Source of the DNA: Paracoccaceae bacterium
GTDB lineage: Bacteria; Pseudomonadota; Alphaproteobacteria; Rhodobacterales; Rhodobacteraceae
Assembly: GCA_011523445.1 (NCBI GenBank)
Contig: WTGT01000316.1
Location: forward strand, 1 to 8,233
Reading direction: 5' to 3'
Length of the DNA: 8,233 nt
The notes beneath the pieces were generated by a model. It saw nothing but the letters and a program-made list of their open reading frames with translations, searched no databases and was not told the DNA's origin. Position 1 is the first letter of the stretch. Each line of letters begins with the position of its first letter. Below, piece by piece: positions 1 to 5,674 of the stretch. Both the position numbers and the translations under genes were made by a program.

Positions 1-289
1 TTCCAATTCTAACAATACCGCGTTTACGGGTTCCCTTGCTTTTCATTTTCCTGTCCAGCTGATTAGCCATCACAAGAATTTCCTTTGCCTTTTCGTGAAA
101 ATACTTTCCTTCGGAAGTTAGGGATACTCCTTTGGCATGTCGGTCAAACAGGTTTACACCGAACCTCTTTTCCAAACTTTTGATCTGCATTCCTATGGCT
201 GGTTGGGATACTTCAAGAATTTCTGCTGCTCTGGTCAGGCTTTTCTCTTCTGCAGCTACGTTGAAATACCTAAGTTGGATGAATTTCAC
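1..289 (-). CDS. LysR-family transcriptional regulator, N-terminal part (cut by window edge)
   Basis: Reading the minus strand from a GTG at 289 gives an open frame to the left edge (96 codons, then cut). It begins VKFIQLRYFNVAAEEKSLTR and continues AAEILEVSQPAIGMQIKSLE, the winged helix-turn-helix of LysR-type regulators: the recognition helix is in SQPAIGMQIKSLEKRFG, followed by the wing-like LFDRHAKGVSLTSEG and the start of the linker helix. The GTG start is chosen because AAGGAG lies a few bases upstream (minus-strand complement of 295-300) and no ATG is near. The C-terminal effector-binding domain is outside the window, so the ligand and regulon cannot be told. The gene is divergent from aroE across a dyad-rich gap, the usual layout for a LysR protein that controls itself and sometimes its neighbour. 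The family call is firm; a role in aroE control is inference. Confidence 0.93.
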   Translation of the reverse strand, partial: MKFIQLRYFNVAAEEKSLTRAAEILEVSQPAIGMQIKSLEKRFGVNLFDRHAKGVSLTSEGKYFHEKAKEILVMANQLDRKMKSKGTRKRGIVRIG

Positions 290-301
290 GGTCTCTCCTT
301 G

Positions 302-329
302 ATCTAAACTAGAAAATCAAAGTTTAGAT
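302..329. promoter_or_regulatory. 9-10-9 inverted repeat just upstream of the lysR-type gene
   Basis: ATCTAAACT (302-310) and AGTTTAGAT (321-329) are perfect inverted copies around a 10-base spacer, so the half-site centres lie 19 bp apart, about two helical turns. The repeat sits 12 bases upstream of the regulator's GTG start, next to its Shine-Dalgarno sequence. Autoregulation through such dyads is common for LysR regulators, so an autoregulatory operator is a reasonable inference. A 5'-leader hairpin in the regulator mRNA is the alternative. Confidence 0.5.
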
Positions 330-345
330 AACATCATTCTTATAT

Positions 346-355
346 CTAATATTAG
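346..355. promoter_or_regulatory. 10-bp perfect palindrome CTAATATTAG
   Basis: CTAATATTAG is self-complementary and lies 16 bases beyond the 302-329 repeat in the same divergent control region. It could be a secondary binding site for the regulator. The palindrome is short and AT-rich, so chance is a serious alternative. Confidence 0.25.
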
Positions 356-437
356 TTTTATAAATAAAGTTAAATTATGATTAGTTTATTGCAAAAAAGG
401 GAAAGTAGAACACAACCCCTTCCTAAGGAACATTCTA

Positions 438-452
438 CCTATTATTAATAGG
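438..452. promoter_or_regulatory. 7-1-7 palindrome, operator-like
   Basis: CCTATTA (438-444), a central T, and TAATAGG (446-452) form a perfect 15-bp dyad. The compact symmetry is typical of a site for a dimeric DNA-binding protein. It lies about 45 bases upstream of the candidate aroE promoter. Which protein binds, if any, cannot be told from the sequence. Confidence 0.35.
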
Positions 453-474
453 GAAAAACAGAAATCTGAAGTGG

Positions 475-509
475 AATGTTTTTTGTGGAAAAACAGTTGA
501 AAAAACATT
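475..509. promoter_or_regulatory. 10-15-10 perfect inverted repeat overlapping the candidate aroE promoter
   Basis: AATGTTTTTT (475-484) and AAAAAACATT (500-509) are perfect inverted copies separated by 15 bases. The right arm overlaps the candidate -35 element TTGAAA (497-502). As DNA, the phased T/A tracts would be expected to bend; as RNA, they would form a 10-bp hairpin. No T-run follows the hairpin on the plus strand, so it does not look like a plain intrinsic terminator. Confidence 0.4.
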
Positions 510-524
510 AGGATTAAGGATAAA
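497..524 (+). promoter_or_regulatory. Candidate sigma-70-type promoter for aroE operon
   Basis: TTGAAA (497-502) matches the -35 consensus at five of six bases, and after 16 bases GATAAA (519-524) matches the -10 consensus at four of six. Transcription would start near 531 and leave a leader of about 100 bases before the aroE ATG. The -35 lies in the right arm of the 475-509 inverted repeat, where a bound regulator would block it. This is an eye match in AT-rich DNA, so confidence is low. Confidence 0.3.
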
Positions 525-633
525 TTAGACCATCTCAAATCAAACACGAATAGATTGTTCAAAATAAAGAAGAATCATTACGTTTTCCACTTCATTTTCC
601 CCAAACTTATTAACCGGGTTGTTTCAGAAAGAT

Positions 634-1485
634 ATGAGAAAGAGCAAATCAAATCCAATATTGACAGGTGTTATAGGGACACCAATTGGACACAGCCTAT
701 CCCCAACAATCCATAATTACTGGATAGAAAAATATGGCGAGAACGGAATATACATTCCCTTGGAAGTTTCTCGAACCCATTTCAGGGATGTAATCAAAAC
801 CCTACCCAAAATGGGCTTTGGTGGTGTCAATATAACCATTCCTCATAAGGAAGCAGCATTGCTGTGTGCCGACCTTGTTGCAGATAATGCTGCACTTTTA
901 GGTGCAGCAAATACCCTCAGCTTGAGAAAAAACGGGAAAATTTATGCCAACAATACGGATGGATACGGATTTCTGCAGAATTTGAAGGAAACAGAGCCCA
1001 CTTGGAGGGCAGTAACGGGACCGGCTTTGGTACTTGGTGCCGGGGGAGGATCCAGAGCCATAATCTATACCCTGTTAAGGGAGGGTGTGCCGAAAGTGTA
1101 CCTGACAAACAGAACGATAGAAAGAGCAAAATTGCTGCAGAATGATCTGGGTAACAGGGTAAAAGTCATTGAATACGCCGATTTGGGAACTGCCTTGAAT
1201 GAAGTGTCAATAATAGTCAACACAACATCATTGGGCATGATAGGCCAGCCGGAAATGAAATTTCCTTACGACAGCCTGAATCACAGAACAATAGTATATG
1301 ATATTGTTTATAATCCCCTAAAGACAGATTTTTTGAAACAGGCTGAGATTAGGGGATGCAGGACAGTAGAAGGATTGGGGATGCTCCTCCACCAGGCAGC
1401 AAATTCATACCAGTTCTGGTTCGGAAAACTACCGGAGGTTACTCCCGAACTTAAAAATTTGGTAACCGAAAAACTAAAAGCATGA
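634..1485 (+). CDS. aroE: Shikimate dehydrogenase
   Basis: This 283-residue protein reduces 3-dehydroshikimate to shikimate with NADPH, the fourth step of the chorismate (aromatic amino acid) pathway, in the cytosol. The substrate domain shows GTPIGHSLSPTIHN (S21 and S23 bind shikimate), NITIPHK with catalytic K72, AANT (N93) and NNTDG with catalytic D109. The Rossmann domain has GAGGGSRA (135-142) and NRT (159-161), the pattern of NADP-specific AroE. NTTSLGM and LLHQA (Q254) close the set; all key residues are present and the length is usual. I chose the ATG at 634; an in-frame TTG at 619 would add five residues but has no better ribosome site (both are weak, AGAAAG at 626-631). Its end overlaps coaE by ATGA, so it heads a coupled operon. 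Confidence 0.96.
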   Translation: MRKSKSNPILTGVIGTPIGHSLSPTIHNYWIEKYGENGIYIPLEVSRTHFRDVIKTLPKMGFGGVNITIPHKEAALLCADLVADNAALLGAANTLSLRKNGKIYANNTDGYGFLQNLKETEPTWRAVTGPALVLGAGGGSRAIIYTLLREGVPKVYLTNRTIERAKLLQNDLGNRVKVIEYADLGTALNEVSIIVNTTSLGMIGQPEMKFPYDSLNHRTIVYDIVYNPLKTDFLKQAEIRGCRTVEGLGMLLHQAANSYQFWFGKLPEVTPELKNLVTEKLKA

Positions 1486-2072
1486 AAGTTTTGGGAATTA
1501 CCGGCTCCATTGGTATGGGGAAAAGCACAGTATCCAGAATGTTTGAGCAATCAGGAGTGCCGGTTTGGGCAGCAGATCGTGAAGTGGAGAAGTTGTATCG
1601 AACGGGAGGTGAAGCGGTCGAGCCATTAAGGAAAGCCTTTGGTGATGATATCTTGGGACCGGATGGAATAGATAAAGAAAAACTCAAGGAAAAACTCCTA
1701 GATCATCATGATCAAAAAAAGAAGCTTGAAGCAATTGTCCATCCTTTGGTAAGAAAAAAAATGGAGGAGTTTAAAGCACAGTGTATAAATCAAAAGCACA
1801 ATCTGGCAGCTCTTGAAATTCCACTTCTTTTGGAATCTGGCCTCCAGGATAAAGTTGATTATGTTGTGGTAGTCTCAGCTCCTGAAGAGTTTCAGGAAAA
1901 ACGCGTAATGGGAAGAAAAGGGATGACTCGGGAATGGTTCCAAAAAATCAAGAGTTGGCAGCTTTCAGATGCAGAAAAACAACAAAGGGCAGATTTTGTA
2001 ATAATTTCTGTTGGATTGAAGCAAACGCGGCTTCAAGTGAAAGAAGTAATAGCGAAAACAAAAACAGTTTAG
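1482..2072 (+). CDS. coaE: Dephospho-CoA kinase
   Basis: This 196-residue cytosolic P-loop kinase phosphorylates the 3'-hydroxyl of dephospho-CoA with ATP, the last step of coenzyme A synthesis. The Walker A motif is GSIGMGKST (8-16) after the usual MKVLGIT start. D32 in AADREV is the expected catalytic aspartate, HPLVRKKM (about 87-94) is the family helix motif, and IPLLLESGL (113-121) is the characteristic segment in which the acidic residue is conserved. The lid reads RVMGRKGMTREWFQKIKSWQ, followed by DAEKQQRADFVI, a form typical of alphaproteobacterial CoaE. The start overlaps the aroE stop as ATGA, which points to translational coupling; dnaQ begins four bases after the stop. The length is normal and nothing is missing. 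Confidence 0.96.
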   Translation: MKVLGITGSIGMGKSTVSRMFEQSGVPVWAADREVEKLYRTGGEAVEPLRKAFGDDILGPDGIDKEKLKEKLLDHHDQKKKLEAIVHPLVRKKMEEFKAQCINQKHNLAALEIPLLLESGLQDKVDYVVVVSAPEEFQEKRVMGRKGMTREWFQKIKSWQLSDAEKQQRADFVIISVGLKQTRLQVKEVIAKTKTV

Positions 2073-2076
2073 TTCC

Positions 2077-2763
2077 ATGAGAGAATTGATTTTAGACATT
2101 GAGACCACTGGTTTGGAGTTGGCCAACAATCGAATTATCGAAATAGGCTTGATAGAGCAAATCCATCATCAAAGGACTGGTATGGAGTATCAACGGTATA
2201 TAAACCCAGAGATGCCCATTGAGGAGGAAGCACTCAAGGTTCATGGCATAAGTAATGTGTTTCTGCAGGACAAACCAAAATTCAGCGAAATTGCAGATGA
2301 GTTTCTGGAGATCATTGGGGATTCGAATTTGGTTATTCACAACGCAGAGTTCGATGTAGCATTTATCAACATGGAGTTACAACGCTGCGGAAAAGGAAAA
2401 ATCCCATTTGATCGGGTCGTGGATACACTGGAATTGGCACGTCGTGTTTTACCAAGCAAGGCACAGCACAACCTTGATGCTCTCGGAAATCATTACAGGT
2501 TAGACTTGTCAATCAGGTCCATGCATGGAGCCTTGATTGATGCTCAGATATTGACTGAAATATATAACAAACTGAATCAGGAAGGGGGAAAGGACCTCTT
2601 TGCGGATATTGATTCAACGGTAACAAAACAGACCAGGAAATTCCTTGAGAGATCGATTCCCATTAAATTCTCCATTACAGAGGAAGAATTGGCATCGCAC
2701 GAAGAATATGTGAGCAAATTTCTCGGACCCGATAACCTGTGGTCTCAAATTTCAGACAAATAA
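2077..2763 (+). CDS. dnaQ: DNA polymerase III epsilon subunit (3'-5' proofreading exonuclease)
   Basis: This 228-residue protein is the proofreading subunit of the replicative polymerase core, removing misinserted 3' nucleotides. It is a DEDDh exonuclease with all catalytic residues: Exo I DIETTG (D7, E9), Exo II HNAEFDVAFINMEL (D93) and Exo III HGALIDAQ (H150, D155). Residues from about 175 to 228 form the tail that in known epsilon subunits binds the alpha polymerase; it is less conserved, so this is inferred. The ATG lies only four bases after the coaE stop with no clear Shine-Dalgarno sequence, so translation probably depends on reinitiation from coaE. The order aroE-coaE-dnaQ supports this being the true proofreading gene, in contrast to the second exonuclease gene downstream. 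Confidence 0.95.
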   Translation: MRELILDIETTGLELANNRIIEIGLIEQIHHQRTGMEYQRYINPEMPIEEEALKVHGISNVFLQDKPKFSEIADEFLEIIGDSNLVIHNAEFDVAFINMELQRCGKGKIPFDRVVDTLELARRVLPSKAQHNLDALGNHYRLDLSIRSMHGALIDAQILTEIYNKLNQEGGKDLFADIDSTVTKQTRKFLERSIPIKFSITEEELASHEEYVSKFLGPDNLWSQISDK

Positions 2764-2775
2764 ATTTCTGAGACC
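2741..2775 (+). other. Hairpin spanning the dnaQ stop codon
   Basis: GGTCTCAAATTT (2741-2752) pairs with AAATTT (2762-2767) and GAGACC (2770-2775), a 12-bp stem with a two-base bulge and a nine-base loop. The dnaQ stop codon (2761-2763) lies at the loop/3'-arm boundary. No T-run follows, so it is not a standard intrinsic terminator; it may stabilise the mRNA 3' end or reduce read-through. A second GAGACC at 2826-2831 precedes a run of seven Ts (2834-2840) and could compete for the same GGTCTC arm. Confidence 0.4.
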
Positions 2776-2856
2776 TTGGTTGATTTGAAATTTCTGTTAA
2801 TTTGGTAATCTATCAATCGCACCCAGAGACCGCTTTTTTTATTGAATGAGATATTT

Positions 2857-3429
2857 ATGAGAAACTCAGTACAGGATTGGAACACCCTTTTGAATAGGGA
2901 AGATGTATTGATATTGGATACCGAAACAACGGGTTTCAAACCCGATTCTGAAGTCTTGCAGGTTTCGGCAATTGATACTTTGGGCCAGACAAGATTCGAT
3001 GAATATGTCCTACCAAATAAGCCGATTCCGAGGGAGGCTGCCAAAATCCATGGATTGACGGAGTCTAAACTTAAGGAATTTAACGCTCGGCCCTGGGTAG
3101 AATATCATGATAGGTTTACAGAACTGACCACAAGAACGGCAACGTTTGTGCTGGTTTATAATCTGGACTTTGATACCAGATTAATTAGACAAACCTGTGA
3201 AATGCAATCGCCCCCAGTCTATTTTGTGCCTTATAAAGGACGCTGTATAATGAAGGAATATGCAGCCCATAGAAGGGTTCCTAATCAGTGGGGTTCATGG
3301 AAATGGCATAAACTTGCGGATGCAGCAAGGTATGAAGGAGCCACAAACCAGCCAGACATTCACAATTCGTTGATTGATTGTGAAATTGTATTGGATCTGA
3401 TGAGAAAAGTTGTAAATCAAATTACCTAG
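2857..3429 (+). CDS. DnaQ-like DEDDh 3'-5' exonuclease, second copy type
   Basis: This 190-residue protein has the DEDDh exonuclease signature: Exo I DTETTG (D21, E23), Exo II YNLDFDTRLI (D106) and Exo III HNSLIDCE (H169, D174), so it should cut DNA or RNA 3' ends. PREAAKIHGLTESKL (58-72) matches the segment between Exo I and II seen in DnaQ/ExoX relatives. The region 127-162, with KGRCIMKEYAAHRR and GSWKWHKLADAARYEG, is unlike DnaQ and resembles stand-alone exonucleases of the ExoX/phage type. It is short and lacks an alpha-binding tail. The ATG at 2857 is preferred; a TTG at 2842 would add five residues but directly follows a T-run with no ribosome site. It follows dnaQ after 93 bases. A repair or RNA-processing role is possible; the substrate is unknown. 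Confidence 0.85.
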   Translation: MRNSVQDWNTLLNREDVLILDTETTGFKPDSEVLQVSAIDTLGQTRFDEYVLPNKPIPREAAKIHGLTESKLKEFNARPWVEYHDRFTELTTRTATFVLVYNLDFDTRLIRQTCEMQSPPVYFVPYKGRCIMKEYAAHRRVPNQWGSWKWHKLADAARYEGATNQPDIHNSLIDCEIVLDLMRKVVNQIT

Positions 3430-3490
3430 CGTGATACAGAACGATTAACATACTATTCAACCTTAGACCGGAAATTTCCCAGGAGTCATC

Positions 3491-4138
3491 ATGAAATTTT
3501 TTAAGCATTTGGCCTTATCCTCTTTATTAATGGTTGGATTAAGCCTTTCGACATCACTGCCAGCCAAATCAGTTGAAACTGCCATTTTTGCAGGTGGGTG
3601 TTTTTGGTGTGTGGAAAAAGATTTTGACTCGGTTGAAGGGGTCTTGGGTACAATATCGGGATTTACCGGAGGTAATAAGGATAATCCATCCTACAAGGAT
3701 GTAACCTCGGGGGGAACCGGGCATTATGAAGCCGTAAAAATTGATTATGATCCCTCCATTGTGTCTTATCAGCAGTTGGTAGACCTTTTCTGGCGAAGCA
3801 TTGACCCAACGGATGATGGCGGGCAGTTTTGTGACAGAGGACATTCCTACAGAACGGCTGTATTTGCTTTGGATGAAGAACAGGAGAAGATAGCACTGGC
3901 ATCAAGGGCAGAGGCACAGGAAGCATTGGGTATGGAAATCGTGACTCAAATCCTGGAAGCTGGAGAATTTTTTCCGGCAGGAGACTATCATCAGGGATAT
4001 TATAAAAGTAAGGATCGAATCGTAACTCGTTTTGGCGTGTTAACCAAAGCCCAAGCTTATAAAAGATACCGCAAAGGTTGTGGCAGGGATGCCAGAGTTA
4101 AGGAGCTGTGGGGAGATGCAGCAGTTTTTGCCAAATAG
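3491..4138 (+). CDS. msrA: Secreted peptide-methionine (S)-S-oxide reductase
   Basis: This 215-residue enzyme reduces the S-epimer of methionine sulfoxide in proteins. Residues 1-25 form a Sec signal peptide: MKFFKH, a hydrophobic stretch (about 7-23), then LPA-KS as the likely cleavage site, so it should act in the periplasm. The catalytic motif is GGCFWC (C37 nucleophile, E42 acid), followed by SGGTGHYEAV (75-82 region), DPTDDGGQFCDRG with C114, and YHQGYY. The tail GCGRDARVKELWG supplies C197, a probable resolving cysteine. No MsrB domain is fused and no msrB or electron donor gene is next to it. AGGAG (3481-3485) five bases before the ATG is a strong ribosome site. It stands alone between the exonuclease gene and convergent yggT. 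Confidence 0.94.
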   Translation: MKFFKHLALSSLLMVGLSLSTSLPAKSVETAIFAGGCFWCVEKDFDSVEGVLGTISGFTGGNKDNPSYKDVTSGGTGHYEAVKIDYDPSIVSYQQLVDLFWRSIDPTDDGGQFCDRGHSYRTAVFALDEEQEKIALASRAEAQEALGMEIVTQILEAGEFFPAGDYHQGYYKSKDRIVTRFGVLTKAQAYKRYRKGCGRDARVKELWGDAAVFAK

Positions 4139-4148
4139 CATTAGGAAA

Positions 4149-4202
4149 GCAATTTACACAAAATCCCCATAAAGAAGAATAGAATTTATGGTAAATGATT
4201 GC
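4149..4202. other. Imperfect long hairpin between convergent msrA and yggT
   Basis: CCATAAA (4167-4173) and TTTATGG (4185-4191) form a perfect 7-bp stem with an 11-base loop. Outer arms GCAATTTAC (4149-4157) and GTAA plus ATTGC (4191-4194, 4198-4202) can extend it with internal loops; one G is shared between the inner and outer stems. Its position between two converging genes suits a bidirectional 3'-end structure, but neither strand has a T-run after it. Confidence 0.3.
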
Positions 4203-4207
4203 CTGCG

Positions 4208-4229
4208 CTGATGAATGTCAACTCATCAG
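4208..4229. other. 7-bp hairpin overlapping the yggT stop
   Basis: CTGATGA (4208-4214) and TCATCAG (4223-4229) are perfect inverted copies around eight bases that include the yggT stop codon (4218-4220, minus strand). It would form at the 3' end of the yggT mRNA. There is no following T-run on either strand, so true termination activity is uncertain. Confidence 0.35.
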
Positions 4230-4502
4230 AAAGAGGTTTGCCAATAACTGCCTGACAACAATAATACCAACAATCAGAACCAGGGGAGACAGATCAATTG
4301 CCCCGGTATTTGGCAGGTAGGGCCTGATCTTACTGTAAATCGGATAAAGAATTCTTTCCAGCAAGCCCCATAGATTCCTGATAAACTGGTTGTTGGGGTC
4401 AAAAACATTCATACTGATCAACCAGCTCATCAGGGCATGTGCAATGACAACCCACCAAAGTATATCGAGCAGTAAATAAATCAGATTAATTATAAGTACC
4501 AT
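4218..4502 (-). CDS. YggT family integral membrane protein, single-repeat form
   Basis: This 94-residue protein has two hydrophobic segments, about 3-29 (IINLIYLLLDILWWVVIAHA onward) and about 71-92 (LSPLVLIVGIIVVRQLLANL), so it should sit in the inner membrane. Between them are the family hallmarks: NVFDPNNQFIRNLWGLLERI, PIYSKIRPYLPNTGAIDLSP. Enterobacterial YggT has two such repeats (about 190 residues), while many bacteria have this one-repeat form. The family has been linked to osmotic stress resistance and, in Gram-positives and plastids, to division or cytochrome assembly; the role here is not known. The ATG at 4502 has AAAAGG six bases upstream on the minus strand. It is divergent from mepA and converges with msrA. 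It could be monocistronic, as nothing follows it on its strand. Confidence 0.9.
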   Translation of the reverse strand: MVLIINLIYLLLDILWWVVIAHALMSWLISMNVFDPNNQFIRNLWGLLERILYPIYSKIRPYLPNTGAIDLSPLVLIVGIIVVRQLLANLFLMS

Positions 4503-4690
4503 TTAACACCTTTTCTCTTCACAGAATCATTTAAATCAAGGTTAGGCAAATTCAAGTTTAACATGTCATTCCCCTTATCACCATATTCGTATATTACTGA
4601 ATAACCATAATCAAAAGAATTTACGGTTGAAAATCCTGTAAATCAGAGTGTAATTGTATTGTGTTTATATAATAAGAAGGCAGCAGTAAC
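4503..4690. promoter_or_regulatory. Divergent yggT/mepA control region with candidate mepA promoter at 4627-4654
   Basis: TTGAAA (4627-4632), 16 bases, then TGTAAT (4649-4654) match the -35 and -10 consensus at five of six bases each, giving a start near 4661 and a leader of about 30 bases for mepA. A TATAAT at 4668-4673 is a better -10 alone but has no -35 at the right distance and would leave too short a leader for the ribosome site (AGAAGG, 4675-4680). ATTTACGG (4619-4626) and CC-T-GTAAAT (4635-4643) form a dyad around the -35. No equally good yggT promoter was seen on the minus strand. Confidence 0.4.
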
Positions 4691-5593
4691 ATGAAGTCAC
4701 CAAAATTGTTATCATTTATCTCTTTGGCTTCGGTACTTTTACTGTCCTTTTCCTCACCATTATGGTCCGAGGAAAAGGCCAACCAACTGTTTGGTGCAAA
4801 GTTGGAAGGCACCAAAGGCGTTTCCAAACCAATTGGAAGTTATGCTAAGGGCTGTCTTGCAGGGGGTGTTTTACTACCTGAAACTGGACCCACTTGGCAG
4901 GCCATGAGATTAAGTCGCAACAGAAACTGGGGACACCCGTTTTTGATTGATTTTATTATTGATTTGAGCGAAAAGGCAAAGGAAATTGGTTGGAATGGCC
5001 TTTATGTTGGTGATCTCACACAACCACGAGGCGGTCCCATGACATCAGGACATGCTTCTCACCAAATCGGCCTTGACGTGGATATTTGGATGTTACCCCC
5101 AGGAAGGCTGGATTTAACCAGGCAGGAAAGGGAGGAAATCAGCTCGATTTCAATTCGCTCGGCCGATCAGAAAAATATAACCGACAATTGGACGGATTCA
5201 CACATGGAACTTTTGAAGGCTGCTGCAAAGGATTCGAGAGTTGACAGGATTTTTGTTGCCGCAGCAGCCAAAATAGACATGTGTAACAAGGCTGGCGAGG
5301 ACAGGATGTGGTTGCAAAAGATAAGACCCTATTATGGCCACAACTATCATTTCCATGTACGATTAGTATGCCCAGAATCATCTACCAAGTGTGTAACCCA
5401 AACTCCAACGGTAAATGAATTGTCCAAGGGCGGGGATGGTTGTGATGAAAATCTGTATTATTGGGTATCCGACTACTTTCTAGATTTAATGAAAAAACCG
5501 CGAGACCCCGATGCTCCTCCACCCAGGACTGTCAGGGATTATGTCATGGCTGATTTACCTGAAGAATGTGAAGCCGTGTTGAATGCATCTTAA
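4691..5593 (+). CDS. mepA: Penicillin-insensitive murein endopeptidase
   Basis: This 300-residue LAS-type zinc metallopeptidase cuts peptide cross-links in peptidoglycan, including D-Ala-mDAP and mDAP-mDAP bonds, in the periplasm. A signal peptide is clear: MKSPK, a hydrophobic core to about residue 20, then SPLWSEEK, with cleavage probably after S26. The zinc site is intact: SGHASHQIGLDVDIW gives H121, H124 and D131, and GHNYHFHVRLVCP gives H217, H220 and H222. By the spacing of E. coli MepA, H121, D131 and H222 would be the metal ligands. Cysteines at 55, 198 and 227 and in the tail are in the family pattern for disulfides. AGAAGG lies 10 bases before the ATG. It precedes dapD and dapE, which make the diaminopimelate found in its substrate. 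Length is close to the family norm. Confidence 0.95.
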   Translation: MKSPKLLSFISLASVLLLSFSSPLWSEEKANQLFGAKLEGTKGVSKPIGSYAKGCLAGGVLLPETGPTWQAMRLSRNRNWGHPFLIDFIIDLSEKAKEIGWNGLYVGDLTQPRGGPMTSGHASHQIGLDVDIWMLPPGRLDLTRQEREEISSISIRSADQKNITDNWTDSHMELLKAAAKDSRVDRIFVAAAAKIDMCNKAGEDRMWLQKIRPYYGHNYHFHVRLVCPESSTKCVTQTPTVNELSKGGDGCDENLYYWVSDYFLDLMKKPRDPDAPPPRTVRDYVMADLPEECEAVLNAS

Positions 5594-5598
5594 AGTGT

Positions 5599-5618
5599 TA
5601 GAGAATTACTCTACTTTT
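5599..5618 (+). terminator. Weak candidate terminator after mepA
   Basis: TAGAG (5599-5603) and CTCTA (5609-5613) form a 5-bp stem with a five-base loop, followed by CTTTTG. It lies five bases after the mepA stop and ahead of the candidate dapD promoter. The stem is short and the T-run has only four bases, so partial termination at best. Confidence 0.25.
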
Positions 5619-5645
5619 GTTCAACGTTATCTCCCCACATATTAT
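5617..5645 (+). promoter_or_regulatory. Candidate dapD promoter
   Basis: TTGTTC (5617-5622) and TATTAT (5640-5645) are spaced by 17 bases. The -10 matches consensus at five of six bases; the -35 matches only the TTG part. Transcription would begin near 5652, about 23 bases before the ATG at 5675, which also argues against the upstream TTG at 5645 as the translation start. Confidence 0.35.
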
Positions 5646-5674
5646 TGTTTGACTTGAAAGGATTGGAATTGAAT

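Larger units (their letters stand above)
467..594. repeat. Long-range 10-bp inverted repeat bracketing the aroE upstream region
   Basis: TGAAGTGGAA (467-476) and TTCCACTTCA (585-594) are perfect inverted copies 108 bases apart. The right arm is 39 bases upstream of the aroE ATG. If the region were transcribed from further upstream, the two arms could close a multi-branched leader containing the 475-509 and 553-576 hairpins. The left arm shares two bases with the 475-509 repeat. It may equally be a pair of half-sites or chance. Confidence 0.3.
290..633. other. AT-rich divergent intergenic region with several inverted repeats
   Basis: This 344-base gap between the divergent lysR-type gene and aroE holds no convincing coding frame. 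It is clearly more AT-rich than the flanking genes. It contains inverted repeats at 302-329, 346-355, 438-452, 475-509 and a long-range pair at 467-476/585-594. Smaller hairpins can be drawn at 405-438 (GTAGAA/TTCTAC enclosing CCTT/AAGG) and 553-576 (GATTGTTC/GAAGAATC with one mismatch). It must hold the promoters of both flanking genes and probably regulator sites. Some repeats are expected by chance in AT-rich DNA. Confidence 0.7.

Noticed and set aside
2842..2856. TTG at 2842 as start of the second exonuclease
   Set aside because: It follows directly on a run of Ts with no ribosome site; the ATG at 2857 keeps all conserved regions.
2077..3429. dnaQ and the second exonuclease as one gene broken by a frameshift
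   Set aside because: Each has its own complete Exo I, II and III motif set and its own stop, so they are two genes.
4668..4673. Perfect TATAAT as the mepA -10
   Set aside because: No -35 lies at a workable distance, and transcription from it would begin at or within the ribosome site.
5645..5674. TTG at 5645 as start of dapD
   Set aside because: It lies at the candidate -10 element and adds ten residues beyond the usual DapD N-terminus; the ATG at 5675 gives the normal length.
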